The position numbers were made by a program, and so were the translations under genes. Positions 29,878 through 39,871 of a stretch of DNA of 64,000 bases are shown here, one piece after another (the first letter of the stretch is position 1; each line of letters opens with the position of its first letter). This stretch comes from Anaerolineae bacterium (lineage in GTDB: Bacteria > Chloroflexota > Anaerolineae > Promineifilales > Promineifilaceae). Location: assembly GCA_023384415.1 (NCBI GenBank), contig JAHDWJ010000021.1, forward strand, positions 1 through 64,000. The letters run 5' to 3'. The notes under the pieces were generated by a model. The model searched no databases, had not been told where the DNA came from, and worked only from the letters and a program-made list of their open reading frames with translations.

Positions 29878-30693
29878 ATGATCAACTTCGCCATCCAACC
29901 CCTCTCTACCGCTCAAGAACGCACCCGTCGCCTGAAAGATGAACTGGCTCAGGCGCAGCAAGTCCTGCTGGATATTGAAGCCCAGTTGGGTGAAAAGCAG
30001 GCCATCGTCAACGCTTTTCGGATGCAGTGCCGATTAAAGATAGGTGAATTGGTGGATAGGGTTCTACATCTGCGGGCCGAGAAGCAGCTTTATCTTACGC
30101 ATTTAAGGCTGCGGCAGCAGGCGGAAGAGTTGGGCCTTGTTTATGATGAGGCTGATCCATTTTGGCAGGCCCAGGAGCGGGTGGAACCCGAGATGGATGA
30201 GGAAACATTGCTGCCGCATTTGCCAGAAACACCGAGGGACGACGCGGCCGCGAAGCGCATCTATCGCCAGTTAGCCCGCCGTTTCCATCCCGACCTCTCC
30301 GCCACCCAGGTAGAGCAGGCGTACCGTACCAGCATGATGGCCGCCATCAACAACGCCTATGCTGCCCGCGATGTGCAAACCTTACGTGACCTGGCCGACG
30401 AACTCGACCCAACAGAACTGGCCGAATTAGCGGCCATCGAAACCCGGCAGGAGCGGCGATTGCGCGAACGGCTGATGCGTTTACAGCGGCGGCGGCGTAA
30501 AACCCTCAAGCAGCTCGACGAACTGCATCAAGACAGCACCACCATCCTCTGCTACAAAGCACAAACCCTGGAAGCGGAAGGGCGCAGATGGTGGGATGAA
30601 ATTCGCGTGGATTTAGAGCAAGAAATCAGCCGCCGGGAAATGGAGGTGGCAGCTATAAAAAGGCAGTTAGAACAGATGGAAGATCACCGCTGA
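29878..30693 (+). CDS. J-domain-like coiled-coil protein
   Basis: A 271-residue protein. Residues 8-90 are a long helix with heptad-like spacing. A J-domain-like segment follows at about 120-170 with IYRQLARRFHPDLS, carrying the HPD tripeptide needed to stimulate Hsp70. The rest (175-271) is highly charged coiled coil (LRERLMRLQRRRRKTL). It is probably a DnaK co-chaperone with a specialised client. No chaperone gene is adjacent. The start ATG (29878) is the first in the frame. Confidence 0.75.
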   Translation: MINFAIQPLSTAQERTRRLKDELAQAQQVLLDIEAQLGEKQAIVNAFRMQCRLKIGELVDRVLHLRAEKQLYLTHLRLRQQAEELGLVYDEADPFWQAQERVEPEMDEETLLPHLPETPRDDAAAKRIYRQLARRFHPDLSATQVEQAYRTSMMAAINNAYAARDVQTLRDLADELDPTELAELAAIETRQERRLRERLMRLQRRRRKTLKQLDELHQDSTTILCYKAQTLEAEGRRWWDEIRVDLEQEISRREMEVAAIKRQLEQMEDHR

Positions 30694-30770
30694 ATGACGT
30701 TCACGCCATTGTGAGATTGTGCTTGAAGAAGATGTCGTACAAGGGGTACGCTACCAGGCACACAAACCAG

Positions 30771-30991
30771 CAGCAATTCTCAATTTAAAACCCGTGGTAG
30801 GGGTGGGACAGGCGGGCAACCATCCGGGTCAAACGGTTCAACCTGATTCCCGCCTGTCTCACCCCCTTTACCCCTTCCGTTTCAGCCAAAGCGGGGCGAG
30901 ACAGGTGGGAACGAAACGCTCCTGTTTGACCAAAATCCTGGCCCACCTGCCCCGCCCGTACATTCATTTTAGGGCAAATTGAGAACTGCTG
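30771..30991. mobile_element. MITE with 16-bp terminal inverted repeats and 9-bp target duplication
   Basis: Terminal repeats CAGCAATTCTCAATTT (30771-30786) and AAATTGAGAACTGCTG (30976-30991) are inverted with one mismatch. The element is flanked by a direct 9-bp repeat ACAAACCAG (30762-30770 and 30992-31000). Inside are two further palindromes: 30800-30816 with 30849-30865 (17-bp arms, one mismatch) and 30891-30909 with 30942-30955. There is no transposase frame, so it is a 221-bp non-autonomous element. It lies between two convergent genes. Confidence 0.8.
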
Positions 30992-31037
30992 ACAAACCAG
31001 GTACGACTGTAGACCATTTGGCTAACGACCTTTTGCG

Positions 31038-31553
31038 TCAGTAAATGCTCTCCTCTCCCTGGCCTATACCAGCAATCTGGCTGCGCCGTTCCATGAGGAT
31101 GGTGTCTCGCCAGCGGCCGCGGTGCTGGGCGATTTTTTCTCGGCGGCCAACGATACGGAAGCCGCACTGTTCATGGATGGCGATGCTGGCCTGGTTCTCT
31201 GGAAAGATACTGGCCTGGAGCGTCCAGATGCCCATCTCTTCTGAAGCCTGGACAAGAGCCTGGAGCAGTTGTTTACCTACCCCGTGCCCCCGGGCCGCGG
31301 CCGCGACATACACGCTCACCTCACATACCCCCGCATACACGGCCCGCGCTGAGACCGAGCTCAGGGCTGCCCACCCCACTATTTGATTATCTAAGCGAGC
31401 GACAAGGCGGGGCTGCGGCCGCGTCTTACTGTCCCACCCATCCCATGCCGGCACCTCCGTCTCAAACGTAGCATTGCCCGTCTCAATCCCTTCCTGGTAA
31501 ATCCGCTGTACATCCGGCCAATCTCCTGAGTGCATGGGTGTCATTTGCAGCAT
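31038..31553 (-). CDS. GNAT N-acetyltransferase, phosphinothricin-acetyltransferase-like
   Basis: A 171-residue GNAT-fold protein. The acetyl-CoA pyrophosphate loop RGHGVGKQLL is near 88-97, with EVSVYV before it and the late NQASIAIHEQCGFRIVGRR helix-strand. The pattern fits the Pat/YncA branch that acetylates amine compounds such as phosphinothricin or methionine sulfoximine; the real substrate is not known. The gene stands alone between the MITE and the toxin-antitoxin remnants. Confidence 0.82.
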   Translation of the reverse strand: MLQMTPMHSGDWPDVQRIYQEGIETGNATFETEVPAWDGWDSKTRPQPRLVARLDNQIVGWAALSSVSARAVYAGVCEVSVYVAAAARGHGVGKQLLQALVQASEEMGIWTLQASIFPENQASIAIHEQCGFRIVGRREKIAQHRGRWRDTILMERRSQIAGIGQGEESIY

Positions 31554-31625
31554 AGATTTTATTGGGTCTTCAGGATTTCAGCGGACCGCGACTATTCCAG
31601 TGATAAGCCGTCTGCGAATAAAAAT

Positions 31626-31952
31626 TTAAGCCTGCTGTTCAGCAATCAATAGTTTTAATTTGGCAATCGTTTCAGGGTGTAAATCTGGTTCGGATTCAAC
31701 TACGTCTCGTTCGGCTAATATTTTTTCAATTTGCTCATCTGACCCTTTACCTAACTGCTGCAAGTAGGCAGCAAAATTTTCTTGCTGTTGGTCTATCGCC
31801 TTAGGGCCGTTAACTTCAATGGTATAACTCAGCGAAGCCTGTTTCGTTAAAATGTAGAGAATATAGCTGGTGAGAGGTACCCCTTCATTCTTAGCTAGAA
31901 GCTCTAGCCTATGCTGTAAGGTTTCAGGAAGATATAAAGTTAATTCAGACAT
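31626..31952 (-). CDS. RHH-like protein, probable antitoxin
   Basis: A 108-residue protein. The N terminus LTLYLPETLQHRLELLAKNEG resembles a ribbon-helix-helix/HicB-type DNA-binding fold, and the rest is acidic and helical. It lies 80 bp downstream of a broken PIN toxin gene on the same strand, so it is probably the antitoxin of that pair, although the order is the reverse of the common one. The frame is intact. Confidence 0.6.
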   Translation of the reverse strand: MSELTLYLPETLQHRLELLAKNEGVPLTSYILYILTKQASLSYTIEVNGPKAIDQQQENFAAYLQQLGKGSDEQIEKILAERDVVESEPDLHPETIAKLKLLIAEQQA

Positions 31953-32032
31953 CTACAGCCTCTCTTATACTTATAGAACAAACCAGATGATCACCTAATG
32001 AGGGAATTTAAAAAATCAGTTGGTGTTATCAC

Positions 32033-32396
32033 CTAGATGCCTAAAGATCGTTTAGCTTGTCTAAAATCGCATACATTAGAAGTTACAATAGGTACAGAGG
32101 CATTCATGGCACAATTGATCACATGATCATCACCGGGGTCTGGTGAGATTGGCCCCAGCAAAAGTAAATACCAATGAGCTCGGTTTCTCCACGCAATAAT
32201 TGTTCCAATACCAGCTTTGTTTGATTCCAACGATGCCCTGATAATTTGCGTGATAAAACATCCCCATATTCATAGACCAAGGTGTCAGAAACACAAGAAG
32301 GTCTACAACTAAACCACACGCACTACCACTTTTTGTCAAGCCTTCAAAGACAATATTTGTGTCAAGAACGACTCGTATCGGGTCGTATGTCACCAT
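32033..32396 (-). pseudogene. PIN-domain toxin gene with two frameshifts
   Basis: Three overlapping frames together make one PIN toxin of the COG1569 type. Frame one begins at 32396 and gives VVLDTNIVFEGL (first acidic residue). Frame two gives VYEYGDVLSRKL near 32270. Frame three gives DPGDDHVINCAMNA and IVTSNVCDF near 32060-32140. Each switch needs an indel, one near 32300 and one near 32150. No GCGGCCGC copy is present. It lies next to an RHH protein. Confidence 0.75.
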
Positions 32397-32448
32397 GAGA
32401 TGATTATATACAAGGCATTGACAGCATAAAAGTCAAGTTCCTTATGGT

Positions 32449-33933
32449 TTACGGCAAATCCGTCTCCCCCATCAAAAATTGATCCACTGCCCGTGCCGCG
32501 CCGCGCCCCTCCCGAATGGCCCACACCACCAAACTTTGCCCCCGCCGCGCATCCCCGGCCGCAAAGATGCCTGGTACATTGGTGGCGTAATCTGGCTCAC
32601 CCGCCTGGATATTGTGCCGCTCATCCAGGTTGACCCCTAATTGGGCCAGCAGGGGGTTTTCTGGCCCCAAGAAACCTAACGCTAACAAGATAAGCTGTGC
32701 CGGCCGCTCCTGTTCTGTCCCGGCGATGGGGTAGAATTCGGTGCGGCCGTTCTGCCCAATTTGTTCGACCATCACTGTTTCCAGGCCACGCAGCCGCCCT
32801 CGTTCATCACCAATAAATCGGGTACTCATTACCCCATAAGCTCGGGGGTCCTGGCCGAAGCGGGCCTGGGCTTCGGCCTGACCATAATCTAGTTTGTAGG
32901 TGCGCGGCCATTGGGGCCAGGGATTATCTGCGGCGCGGTGATCTGGCGGCCGCGTCATAATTTCTAGTTGGGTCAGGCTGGTACACCCGTGCCGCAGGGC
33001 CGTAGCCACACAATCGGTGCCCGTATCCCCACCGCCAATAACGATCACATCCTTGCCCGCCGCCGAGAGCGGGTGATCGGCTGGCAGCGGCTCCCCATTC
33101 AGGAGATGGTGGGTGCTGGCCTGGAGAAATGACATAGCCCAATGGATCCCGCTTAGATGCCGTCCGGGGATAGCCAGATCACGCGGCCGCGTCGCCCCTA
33201 CACACAACACCACTGCCCCATACTCATCTCGCAGTCCATCCACCCCTACATCCCGCCCGATTTCTACGTTGGTGACGAAGGTGATACCCGCCTCACGTAA
33301 CAAATCTACCCGCCGCTGTACAATCCGTTTGTCTAGCTTCATGTTGGGGATGCCAACCATGAGCAGCCCGCCAATTCGGTCGGCTCGTTCGTAGACCGTC
33401 ACCGAATGCCCAACCCGGTTTAGCTGATCGGCGCAGGCCAGCCCCGCCGGCCCGGAACCAATCACGGCGACTTTTTGGCCGGTGCGCTGCGGGGGAAGCT
33501 GCGGCCGCACCCATCCTTCTGCCCACGCCTTCTCAATAATCGCATACTCAATCGGCTTAATCGTCACCGGGGGAGAGGTTATGCCCAGGGTACAGGAGGC
33601 TTCACATGGGGCCGGGCAGACCAGCCCGGTAAATTCGGGGAAATTGTTCGTCTTTTCCAGCCGCTGGTATGCCTCATGCCACAACCCCCGGTACACCAGA
33701 TCATTCCATTCCGGGATGAGGTTGTGGATGGGGCAGCCGGTACTCATGCCGTTAAGAACGCGCCCCTGGTGGCAAAACGGAATACCACAATCCATGCAGC
33801 GCATCGCCTGCGTTTGCAGCCGCTCCTCTGGTAAGTGAAGCTGAATCGGCTGCCAATCCCCGACGCGCTCAACCAAAGGCCGTTCCCCTGGCACCTCTCG
33901 TGAATGATGTAAAAACCCTATTGCTTTACTCAT
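32449..33933 (-). CDS. gltD: Glutamate synthase small subunit
   Basis: A 494-residue GltD. It takes electrons from NADPH via FAD and Fe-S clusters to the large subunit for glutamate synthesis. The N-terminal cysteine region has CMDCGIPFC, GCPIHNLIPEW and CPAPCEASC; FAD and NADPH sites are GSGPAGLACA and VIGGGDTGTD; the late GIFAAGDARRGQSLVVWAI is conserved. An in-frame ATG 18 bp further out (33951) exists, but the family begins at MSKAIGFLHH. It sits downstream of gltB on the same strand after 315 bp of repeat-rich spacer. Confidence 0.95.
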   Translation of the reverse strand: MSKAIGFLHHSREVPGERPLVERVGDWQPIQLHLPEERLQTQAMRCMDCGIPFCHQGRVLNGMSTGCPIHNLIPEWNDLVYRGLWHEAYQRLEKTNNFPEFTGLVCPAPCEASCTLGITSPPVTIKPIEYAIIEKAWAEGWVRPQLPPQRTGQKVAVIGSGPAGLACADQLNRVGHSVTVYERADRIGGLLMVGIPNMKLDKRIVQRRVDLLREAGITFVTNVEIGRDVGVDGLRDEYGAVVLCVGATRPRDLAIPGRHLSGIHWAMSFLQASTHHLLNGEPLPADHPLSAAGKDVIVIGGGDTGTDCVATALRHGCTSLTQLEIMTRPPDHRAADNPWPQWPRTYKLDYGQAEAQARFGQDPRAYGVMSTRFIGDERGRLRGLETVMVEQIGQNGRTEFYPIAGTEQERPAQLILLALGFLGPENPLLAQLGVNLDERHNIQAGEPDYATNVPGIFAAGDARRGQSLVVWAIREGRGAARAVDQFLMGETDLP

Positions 33934-34248
33934 GGGTGGATCATTTGCCAATAGCCACGAATTTCTTACTTGCTCTGCGCCTCTGCGTCCCGGCGCGAGT
34001 TAATATCAGGTACTGGAGTGTGGCGTTTTTTAATCTGACCACTGGTTAAGTTATACCCATCGTGGTCATAAAGTGACATTCCAGTTGGAGACTAGAGACT
34101 GGAGACTAGAGACTGGAGACTGGTTAATCTCGAGTTTCCAGTCTCACTGAAAATGTCAGTTTATGACCGTTGGTAGTATATCTGTGAAAATCTGTGTCAT
34201 CTGTGGATCAATTCTTGTTTTCTGTACCAGAAGCTGACTTGCAAGGTA
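33934..34248. other. Repeat-filled gap between gltB and gltD
   Basis: Holds CTCTGCGCCTCTGCGTCCCG spacer repeat (33974-33993), a GAGACTAGAGACTGG array (34087-34122) and the inverted repeat 34064-34168. No gene is credible. Confidence 0.7.
34064..34168. repeat. Long inverted repeat enclosing a tandem array
   Basis: GGTCATAAAGTGACATT (34064-34080) pairs with AATGTCAGTTTATGACC (34152-34168), one mismatch, and pairing continues imperfectly for about 16 bp outward. The interior holds GAGACTAGAGACTGG units and their complement TTCCAGTCTC. The whole could fold into one hairpin of about 105 nt, or be a small MITE; no target duplication is evident. Confidence 0.65.
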
Positions 34249-37200
34249 CTAATTCCCTCCCACACGGGCCAGGGAGTTTCTGTTGGCAGTAAAGGCGGCC
34301 ATGATCGCCTCGTCCCCATCGAGGCCGGCCTGGGCGGCCTGGCGCAAGGCTACCTGCACTCGGCGATAATCTTGGGGGATGACCCGGACAAATTGCGACC
34401 GCAGCGTCTCCCATCGCCCCAGTACGTTCCATCCCTGGCGGCTGCCCGTGAGCCAGGCATGGCGCCAGATCATCTCTCGCACATCCCCCCACTCCTCATC
34501 ATCAATGATCGGCTCCAACGCCACCATCTCCAGATTACAGCGGCGGGCAAAATCTCCCACCCCATCCAGCACATAAGCGACCCCCCCTGACATCCCGGCG
34601 GCGAAGTTACGTCCGGTAGGGCCAAGGATGATGACGCGGCCGCCAGTCATATATTCACACCCATGATCCCCCACCCCTTCCACCACCGCATCCAGGCCGC
34701 TGTTACGCACACAAAACCGCTCCCCCGCCAGGCCACGAATATACGCTTCACCGCTGGTCGCCCCGTAAAAAGCCACATTACCCACAATCACATTTTTCTC
34801 TGGGGCAAACGTCGCTTGCTCCGGGGGCAAAATAATGATTTTCCCTCCCGATAGCCCCTTGCCTACATAATCATTGGCTTCCCCTTCTAGCGTCAGCGTG
34901 AGGCCAGCGGGGATAAACGCGCCGAAACTTTGCCCTGCCGCACCGGTAAAGCGGAGGCGGATGGTATCAGCGGGCAGGCCGGCTGCCCCATAACGGCGGG
35001 TGATGGCACTGCCCAACTGGGTGCCGACGGCCCGGTCGGTGTTCCTGATGGGTAGCATCGCTTCGACCGGCTGCCCTGTTTTGAGGGCCGGCTGGCACAA
35101 AGGCAGCAGCAGCCGTTGATCCAGCGTCTCTTCAAGTTGGTGATCTTGGGGAGTGACCCGGCGGCGGGGAATGTGGGCGGGCACATCGGGCTGGTGCAAG
35201 ATGGCGGATAAATCTAATCCTCGCGTTTTCCCCTGGGCTAGAGATGGATCCATTTCTAGCAAATCGGTGCGACCAATCAGCTCATCAAAGCGGCGAATGC
35301 CCAATTGGGCCATGATCTGGCGTACATCTTCGGCGATGAACTGCATGAAATTGATGAGATGTTCCGGCTGGCCGGTAAACCGTTGACGCAGCTCCGGGTT
35401 TTGGGTGGCAATCCCGACCGGGCAGGTGTCCAGGTGGCAGACGCGCATCATAATGCACCCTAAAGCAACCAACGGGGCGGTGGCAAAACCAAATTCCTCG
35501 GCCCCCAGCAGGGCAGCGATGATGACATCCCGCCCCGTTTTGAGCTGGCCATCCGTTTCTAAGGTGACGCGGCCGCGTAAATTGTTTAGCAGCAGCGTCT
35601 GATGGGTCTCCGCCAGCCCCAACTCCCACGGCAAGCCGGTATGTTTAATACTCGTCTGCGGGGCTGCCCCCGTTCCCCCATCCTGCCCGCTGATGAGGAT
35701 GACATCCGCTTTCCCTTTGGCAACCCCGACGGCAATGGTGCCCACCCCTACCTCAGAGACCAGCTTGACGTTAATGCGGGCGGCTGGGTTGGCGTTTTTG
35801 AGGTCATAAATCAGTTGGGCCAAATCTTCAATGGAATAAATATCGTGGTGAGGGGGAGGGGAAATCAGGCCAACGCCGGGGGTGGCATGGCGCACTTTGG
35901 CGATCCAGGGATACACCTTTGAGCCGGGAAGCTGCCCCCCTTCGCCCGGCTTGGCCCCCTGGGCCATCTTGATCTGAATTTCTTGGGCGTTGACCAGATA
36001 ATGGCTGGTAACCCCAAAGCGGCCGCTGGCAACCTGTTTAATAGCACTGTTGCGCCAATCCCCATTGGCCTCGGGCTGGAAGCGGGCCGGGTCTTCTCCC
36101 CCTTCGCCGCTGTTGCTCTTACCCCCCAGCCGGTTCATGGCGATTGCCAACGTTTCGTGAGCTTCCTGGCTGATGGAACCATAGGACATGGCCCCTGTTT
36201 TGAAGCGGCGCAAAATCGCGGCCGCTGGTTCAACTTCGGCCAGGGGGATGGGTTGGGTGGGTTTGAAGCGGAGTAGGCCGCGCAGGGTGGCGAAGTGGCG
36301 GTTGTGATCGTTGATGGCGGCCGCGTACTTTTGATACGCCTGGACATCATTGTCTCGGACAGCCTGTTGTAATAGATGGACGGTGGTGGGGTTAAAGAGG
36401 TGGTATTCCCCTTCTTCGCGGTATTGGTAGCGGCCGCCGACAGGGAGCGTGTGACCGTTGGCCGGGCGGGCCGGGAAAGCCTGGCGCTGGCGGCTCAGGC
36501 TCTCCTCAGCCAATTCGTTTAAGCTGATTCCACCGATACGGGAGGATGTACCCCGGAAATAGGCGTGGATGAGGTCGGGATGGAGACCCAACGCTTCATA
36601 AATCTGCGCCCCTCGGTAGCTTTGGATGGTGGAAATGCCCATCTTTGAGAGGATTTTGACGATCCCTTTAACAGTCGCTTTAACATATTGTGTAACAGCC
36701 TTAACATCGGACACCTCTTGAACAAAATTCTTGTGAATAATATCACAAATCGTCGCTAAAGCGAGATAGGGATGGATGGCGTCGGCCCCGTAGCCGAGCA
36801 GGGCGGCGAAATGGTGGACTTCACGGGGTTCGCCCGATTCGATGATGAGGCTGACTCGCACCCGCTGACCGGTTTGAATCAGGTGGTGGTGCAGGGCAGA
36901 AGTAGCGAGCAGGGCCGGGATGGCGGCCGCGTCCCGGCTCAGGTTGCGGTCGGATAAAATGAGTAAATTGGCTCCATGAGAGATAGCTGAGTCTGCGGCC
37001 GCGAACAGATCATCTAGAGCTTGCTGCAAAGCGAGGCCACCCCCTTGAGCCGGAAACAAGATGGGCAAGGTGACAGCCTGGAACCCTGGCTCGTTGATGT
37101 GGCGTAGGCGAGCCAACTCCTCAGCCAACAAAATGGGGTGTTTCAGGCGGATGCGGCGGCAGTGGGCCGCTTCCGGCTGGAGCAAATTCCCTTCGCCTCC

Positions 37201-38916
37201 CAGCAGCGTCTCGGTACTGGTGACAATCTCTTCACGGATGGCGTCAATGGGTGGGTTAGTTACCTGGGCAAACAACTGCTTGAAATAGTTGTACAGAAGC
37301 TGCGGCTGCCGGGAAAGCACCGCATGGGGGGTATCATCCCCCATAGACCCCAACGGCTCAACCCCACTGCTCACCATCGGCTCTAAAATGAGGCGGATAT
37401 CTTCGTAGGTGTAGCCGAAGGCGAGTTGGAGAGCGTGGAGATCAGAGATTGGGAGAGTGGAGAGTGGAGAGTGGAGAGTGCCAACGGCCCACTGCTCACG
37501 GCTAACTTCTAACTGCTCACTCCCCTTAGCATCTGCCAGATCAACCAGGTTTTCCGCCAGCCACTGCTGATATGGCTGGGCTTCGGCCAGGGTCTGTTTG
37601 ATTTCATCGTCGCTGATGATGCGGCCGCGAGCCGTATCTACCAGGAACATCCGTCCCGGCTGGAGCCGCCCCTTTTGCACCACATTTTCTGGGTCAATCG
37701 GCAGCACCCCTGCTTCTGAGGCCAGCAGTACCAGGCCATCGGCGGTGATGGTATAGCGAGAAGGGCGCAAGCCGTTCCGATCCAGCATCGCCCCGACCAC
37801 CGTACCATCCGTAAACCCAATTGAGGCGGGACCATCCCATGGCTCCATCAACGCGCTGTGGTATTGGTAAAAAGCCCGCCGTGTGGGGCACATCTCCTGG
37901 TCTTTGGGCCACGGCTCCGGGATCATCATCAGCACCGCCTGGGGCAGACTGTACCCGGAGAGAGTGAGCAGCTCCAACACATTGTCAAACATGGCCGAAT
38001 CGCTGCCATCTTCATCAATGACCGGCATGATTTTGGCCAGGTCTTCGCCAAAATATGGAGAGCTAAATAGGGCTTGCCGCGCCTTGAGCCAGTTGACGTT
38101 GCCGCGTAGGGTGTTGATTTCTCCGTTGTGAATGAGGCAGCGGTACGGGTGGGCCCGCTTCCAACTGGGGAAGGTGTTGGTGCTAAAGCGGGAATGCACC
38201 AGAGCCAGGGCCGATTCCAGGTGGGGGTGGTGCAGGTCTGGGAAGTAGCTCCCTAACTGGTGAGTGGTGAGCATTCCTTTGTAGACGATGGTGCGGCTGG
38301 AGAGGCTGGCGATATAAAAATCATCTTCGTCATCCAGGTTGAGCAGACGGCGCAGCTCGTCCCGGTGGCTGATTTCATGTTCGGCTCGCTGGCGGATGAG
38401 GTACAGCTTGCGCTCAAAGGCCAGGGGATCATCAGAGGGGACGCGGCCGCGACCAATGAACACCTGGCGCATAAACGGCTCCCCTGCCAGGGCCGTTTCC
38501 CCCAGATCGTGGTGGTGGGTGGGCACGGTACGCCAGCCCAGAAGCTGCTGCCCTTCCTGGTGAACGATGTCGGCAAACTGCTGCTCATAATCGTGGCGGC
38601 GATCAGGCAGGTGGGGCAAAAAGAGCATCCCAACACCATACGCGCCCGGTTCGGGCAGGGAAATATTCAGTTTAGGGGTCATTTGTTGGAAGAACCGGTG
38701 GGGAAGTTGGAAAAGAATCCCGGCCCCATCGCCGCTGTTGGCCTCAGCCCCTCGCGCACCCCGGTGGTCCAGGTTTTGCAGGATGGTCAACCCTTTTTGG
38801 ATGATGGTGTGGCTGGCCCGCCCCTGAATCTGGGCGACAAACCCCATGCCACAGGCGTCATGTTCAAACTGGGGGTGGTAAAGACCTTGCGGCCGCGGGG
38901 GGCGGGATGGGTTCAT
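34249..38916 (-). CDS. gltB: Glutamate synthase large subunit
   Basis: A 1555-residue GltB converting glutamine and 2-oxoglutarate to two glutamates. After a 21-residue propeptide the nucleophile Cys22 (HDACGMGF) starts the class II amidotransferase domain. The FMN/3Fe-4S synthase domain has [11 protein letters not shown] and the cysteines of [15 protein letters not shown]. The C-terminal GXGXG helix region is [14 protein letters not shown] precedes the ATG. A repeat-derived insert (37440-37525) is in frame. The paired gltD follows. Numerous GCGGCCGC copies show long residence. Confidence 0.97.
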   Translation of the reverse strand: MNPSRPPRPQGLYHPQFEHDACGMGFVAQIQGRASHTIIQKGLTILQNLDHRGARGAEANSGDGAGILFQLPHRFFQQMTPKLNISLPEPGAYGVGMLFLPHLPDRRHDYEQQFADIVHQEGQQLLGWRTVPTHHHDLGETALAGEPFMRQVFIGRGRVPSDDPLAFERKLYLIRQRAEHEISHRDELRRLLNLDDEDDFYIASLSSRTIVYKGMLTTHQLGSYFPDLHHPHLESALALVHSRFSTNTFPSWKRAHPYRCLIHNGEINTLRGNVNWLKARQALFSSPYFGEDLAKIMPVIDEDGSDSAMFDNVLELLTLSGYSLPQAVLMMIPEPWPKDQEMCPTRRAFYQYHSALMEPWDGPASIGFTDGTVVGAMLDRNGLRPSRYTITADGLVLLASEAGVLPIDPENVVQKGRLQPGRMFLVDTARGRIISDDEIKQTLAEAQPYQQWLAENLVDLADAKGSEQLEVSREQWAVGTLHSPLSTLPISDLHALQLAFGYTYEDIRLILEPMVSSGVEPLGSMGDDTPHAVLSRQPQLLYNYFKQLFAQVTNPPIDAIREEIVTSTETLLGGEGNLLQPEAAHCRRIRLKHPILLAEELARLRHINEPGFQAVTLPILFPAQGGGLALQQALDDLFAAADSAISHGANLLILSDRNLSRDAAAIPALLATSALHHHLIQTGQRVRVSLIIESGEPREVHHFAALLGYGADAIHPYLALATICDIIHKNFVQEVSDVKAVTQYVKATVKGIVKILSKMGISTIQSYRGAQIYEALGLHPDLIHAYFRGTSSRIGGISLNELAEESLSRQRQAFPARPANGHTLPVGGRYQYREEGEYHLFNPTTVHLLQQAVRDNDVQAYQKYAAAINDHNRHFATLRGLLRFKPTQPIPLAEVEPAAAILRRFKTGAMSYGSISQEAHETLAIAMNRLGGKSNSGEGGEDPARFQPEANGDWRNSAIKQVASGRFGVTSHYLVNAQEIQIKMAQGAKPGEGGQLPGSKVYPWIAKVRHATPGVGLISPPPHHDIYSIEDLAQLIYDLKNANPAARINVKLVSEVGVGTIAVGVAKGKADVILISGQDGGTGAAPQTSIKHTGLPWELGLAETHQTLLLNNLRGRVTLETDGQLKTGRDVIIAALLGAEEFGFATAPLVALGCIMMRVCHLDTCPVGIATQNPELRQRFTGQPEHLINFMQFIAEDVRQIMAQLGIRRFDELIGRTDLLEMDPSLAQGKTRGLDLSAILHQPDVPAHIPRRRVTPQDHQLEETLDQRLLLPLCQPALKTGQPVEAMLPIRNTDRAVGTQLGSAITRRYGAAGLPADTIRLRFTGAAGQSFGAFIPAGLTLTLEGEANDYVGKGLSGGKIIILPPEQATFAPEKNVIVGNVAFYGATSGEAYIRGLAGERFCVRNSGLDAVVEGVGDHGCEYMTGGRVIILGPTGRNFAAGMSGGVAYVLDGVGDFARRCNLEMVALEPIIDDEEWGDVREMIWRHAWLTGSRQGWNVLGRWETLRSQFVRVIPQDYRRVQVALRQAAQAGLDGDEAIMAAFTANRNSLARVGGN
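37440..37525. repeat. Repeat-derived insert in gltB
   Basis: Four AGAGTGG units then CCACTGCTCACGGCTAACTT and CTAACTGCTCACTCCCC are read in frame as [20 protein letters not shown]. The GCTCACGGCTAACTGCTCA type occurs also in purL (46360-46385). Confidence 0.7.
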
Positions 38917-39313
38917 CTGCTCTCCATTGTAAATCGGACTTTCAGTTCGATAGGCGATTTAGCAAACCGCAGCGCGGTTTGCATTCGTGGTGGTGTGCCA
39001 CGCGCATGAAATCTCCTACGAAGATAGCTACTGATAGAAGAAACATGGATTACGCCTGTTTTTAAGGTGCGGCCGCAGTGGGCAAACCCTATCGTCCGGT
39101 GGGATGCAGACGTGAGGTTAGCATACCTGACCACCGGGCTGGCGGCTATGGTGAAAATGTGACAAATATCACAATGCTAATTGTTATAAATACACAAAGG
39201 GGGTCAATCACGCATAAGTATCAGGGTTTTGGTCAAACCTAGCCCTTTCCTTCCCACTTGATCTGGCCTGGAATTTATTGGTTGAAAACTACAATGCAGT
39301 TATAGTTACCAAC
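38917..39313. other. Divergent gap with a perfect hairpin
   Basis: A 397-bp region between gltB and brnT. GCAAACCGC, AGC, GCGGTTTGC form a perfect hairpin at 38962-38982 in the gltB leader. One GCGGCCGC is at 39068. The rest (39120-39300) is AT-rich and probably the brnTA promoter region. No gene seen. Confidence 0.6.
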
Positions 39314-39601
39314 ATGACGCCCTTGCAGTTTGAATGGGACAAAGCCAAATCAAGGCTTAATCAACAAAAGCATGGCGTTAGCTTTGATAAAGCTGAAACT
39401 GCATTTTATGATGAGAATGCTCGTCTGATTGATGATCCTGATCATTGGGACGATGAGGAACGTTTTATCATTATGGGCTTTAGTATTCGGCTTCAGGTGC
39501 TAATTGTTTGCCATTACTACCGGTACGGGGATGGTGCTATCCGCACCATCTCAGCATGAAAAGCGGATAAGCGGGAAACAGAGTTTTACCGTACAAGATA
39601 G
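39314..39601 (+). pseudogene. brnT: BrnT toxin gene truncated by an opal codon
   Basis: The frame from ATG 39314 gives FEWDKAKSRLNQQKHGVSFDK and ERFIIMGFS, typical of BrnT ribonuclease toxins, but ends at TGA 39557-39559 after RTISA. Continuing in the same frame gives KADKRETEFYRTR and a TAG at 39599-39601, 9 bp before brnA. The family has ISARKA at this point, so the TGA replaces the Arg codon (CGA to TGA, one C-to-T change). The missing tail includes part of the RNase fold, so activity is doubtful. Sequencing error or a tolerated truncation are alternatives. Confidence 0.8.
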
Positions 39602-39610
39602 GATGCTGCG

Positions 39611-39802
39611 ATGAGAGATGAATACGATTTTTCCCAATCTCGTAAAAATCCCTACATTAAACGCCTTAAGAAACAGATCACGATCCGGGTGGATGAAGAA
39701 ACAATTGCTTACTTCAAATCGCTAGCCGCTGGTGTAGGGGTTCCTTATCAGAGTTTGATCAACCTCTACTTGCGTGACTGTGCTGGGCTGAACGGCGTCT
39801 GA
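39611..39802 (+). CDS. brnA: BrnA antitoxin
   Basis: A 63-residue antitoxin. DFSQSRKNPYIKRLKKQITIRV starts a ribbon-helix-helix-like part, and VPYQSLINLYLRD is the family C-terminal motif. BrnA binds BrnT and represses the operon. It follows brnT closely. The frame is intact while the toxin is truncated. Confidence 0.88.
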   Translation: MRDEYDFSQSRKNPYIKRLKKQITIRVDEETIAYFKSLAAGVGVPYQSLINLYLRDCAGLNGV

Positions 39803-39871
39803 ATTTTCAATGGGAGTAAGGTAGATGATGGCTGGTTGCCCGTTTTGCCTGGTGAAGGGGTAGGTGTACCA

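Noticed and set aside
29059..39601. Stop-codon reassignment explaining the TAG in HEPN and TGA in BrnT
   Set aside because: Other genes in the window use TAG and TGA as normal stops, and the PIN case involves frameshifts.
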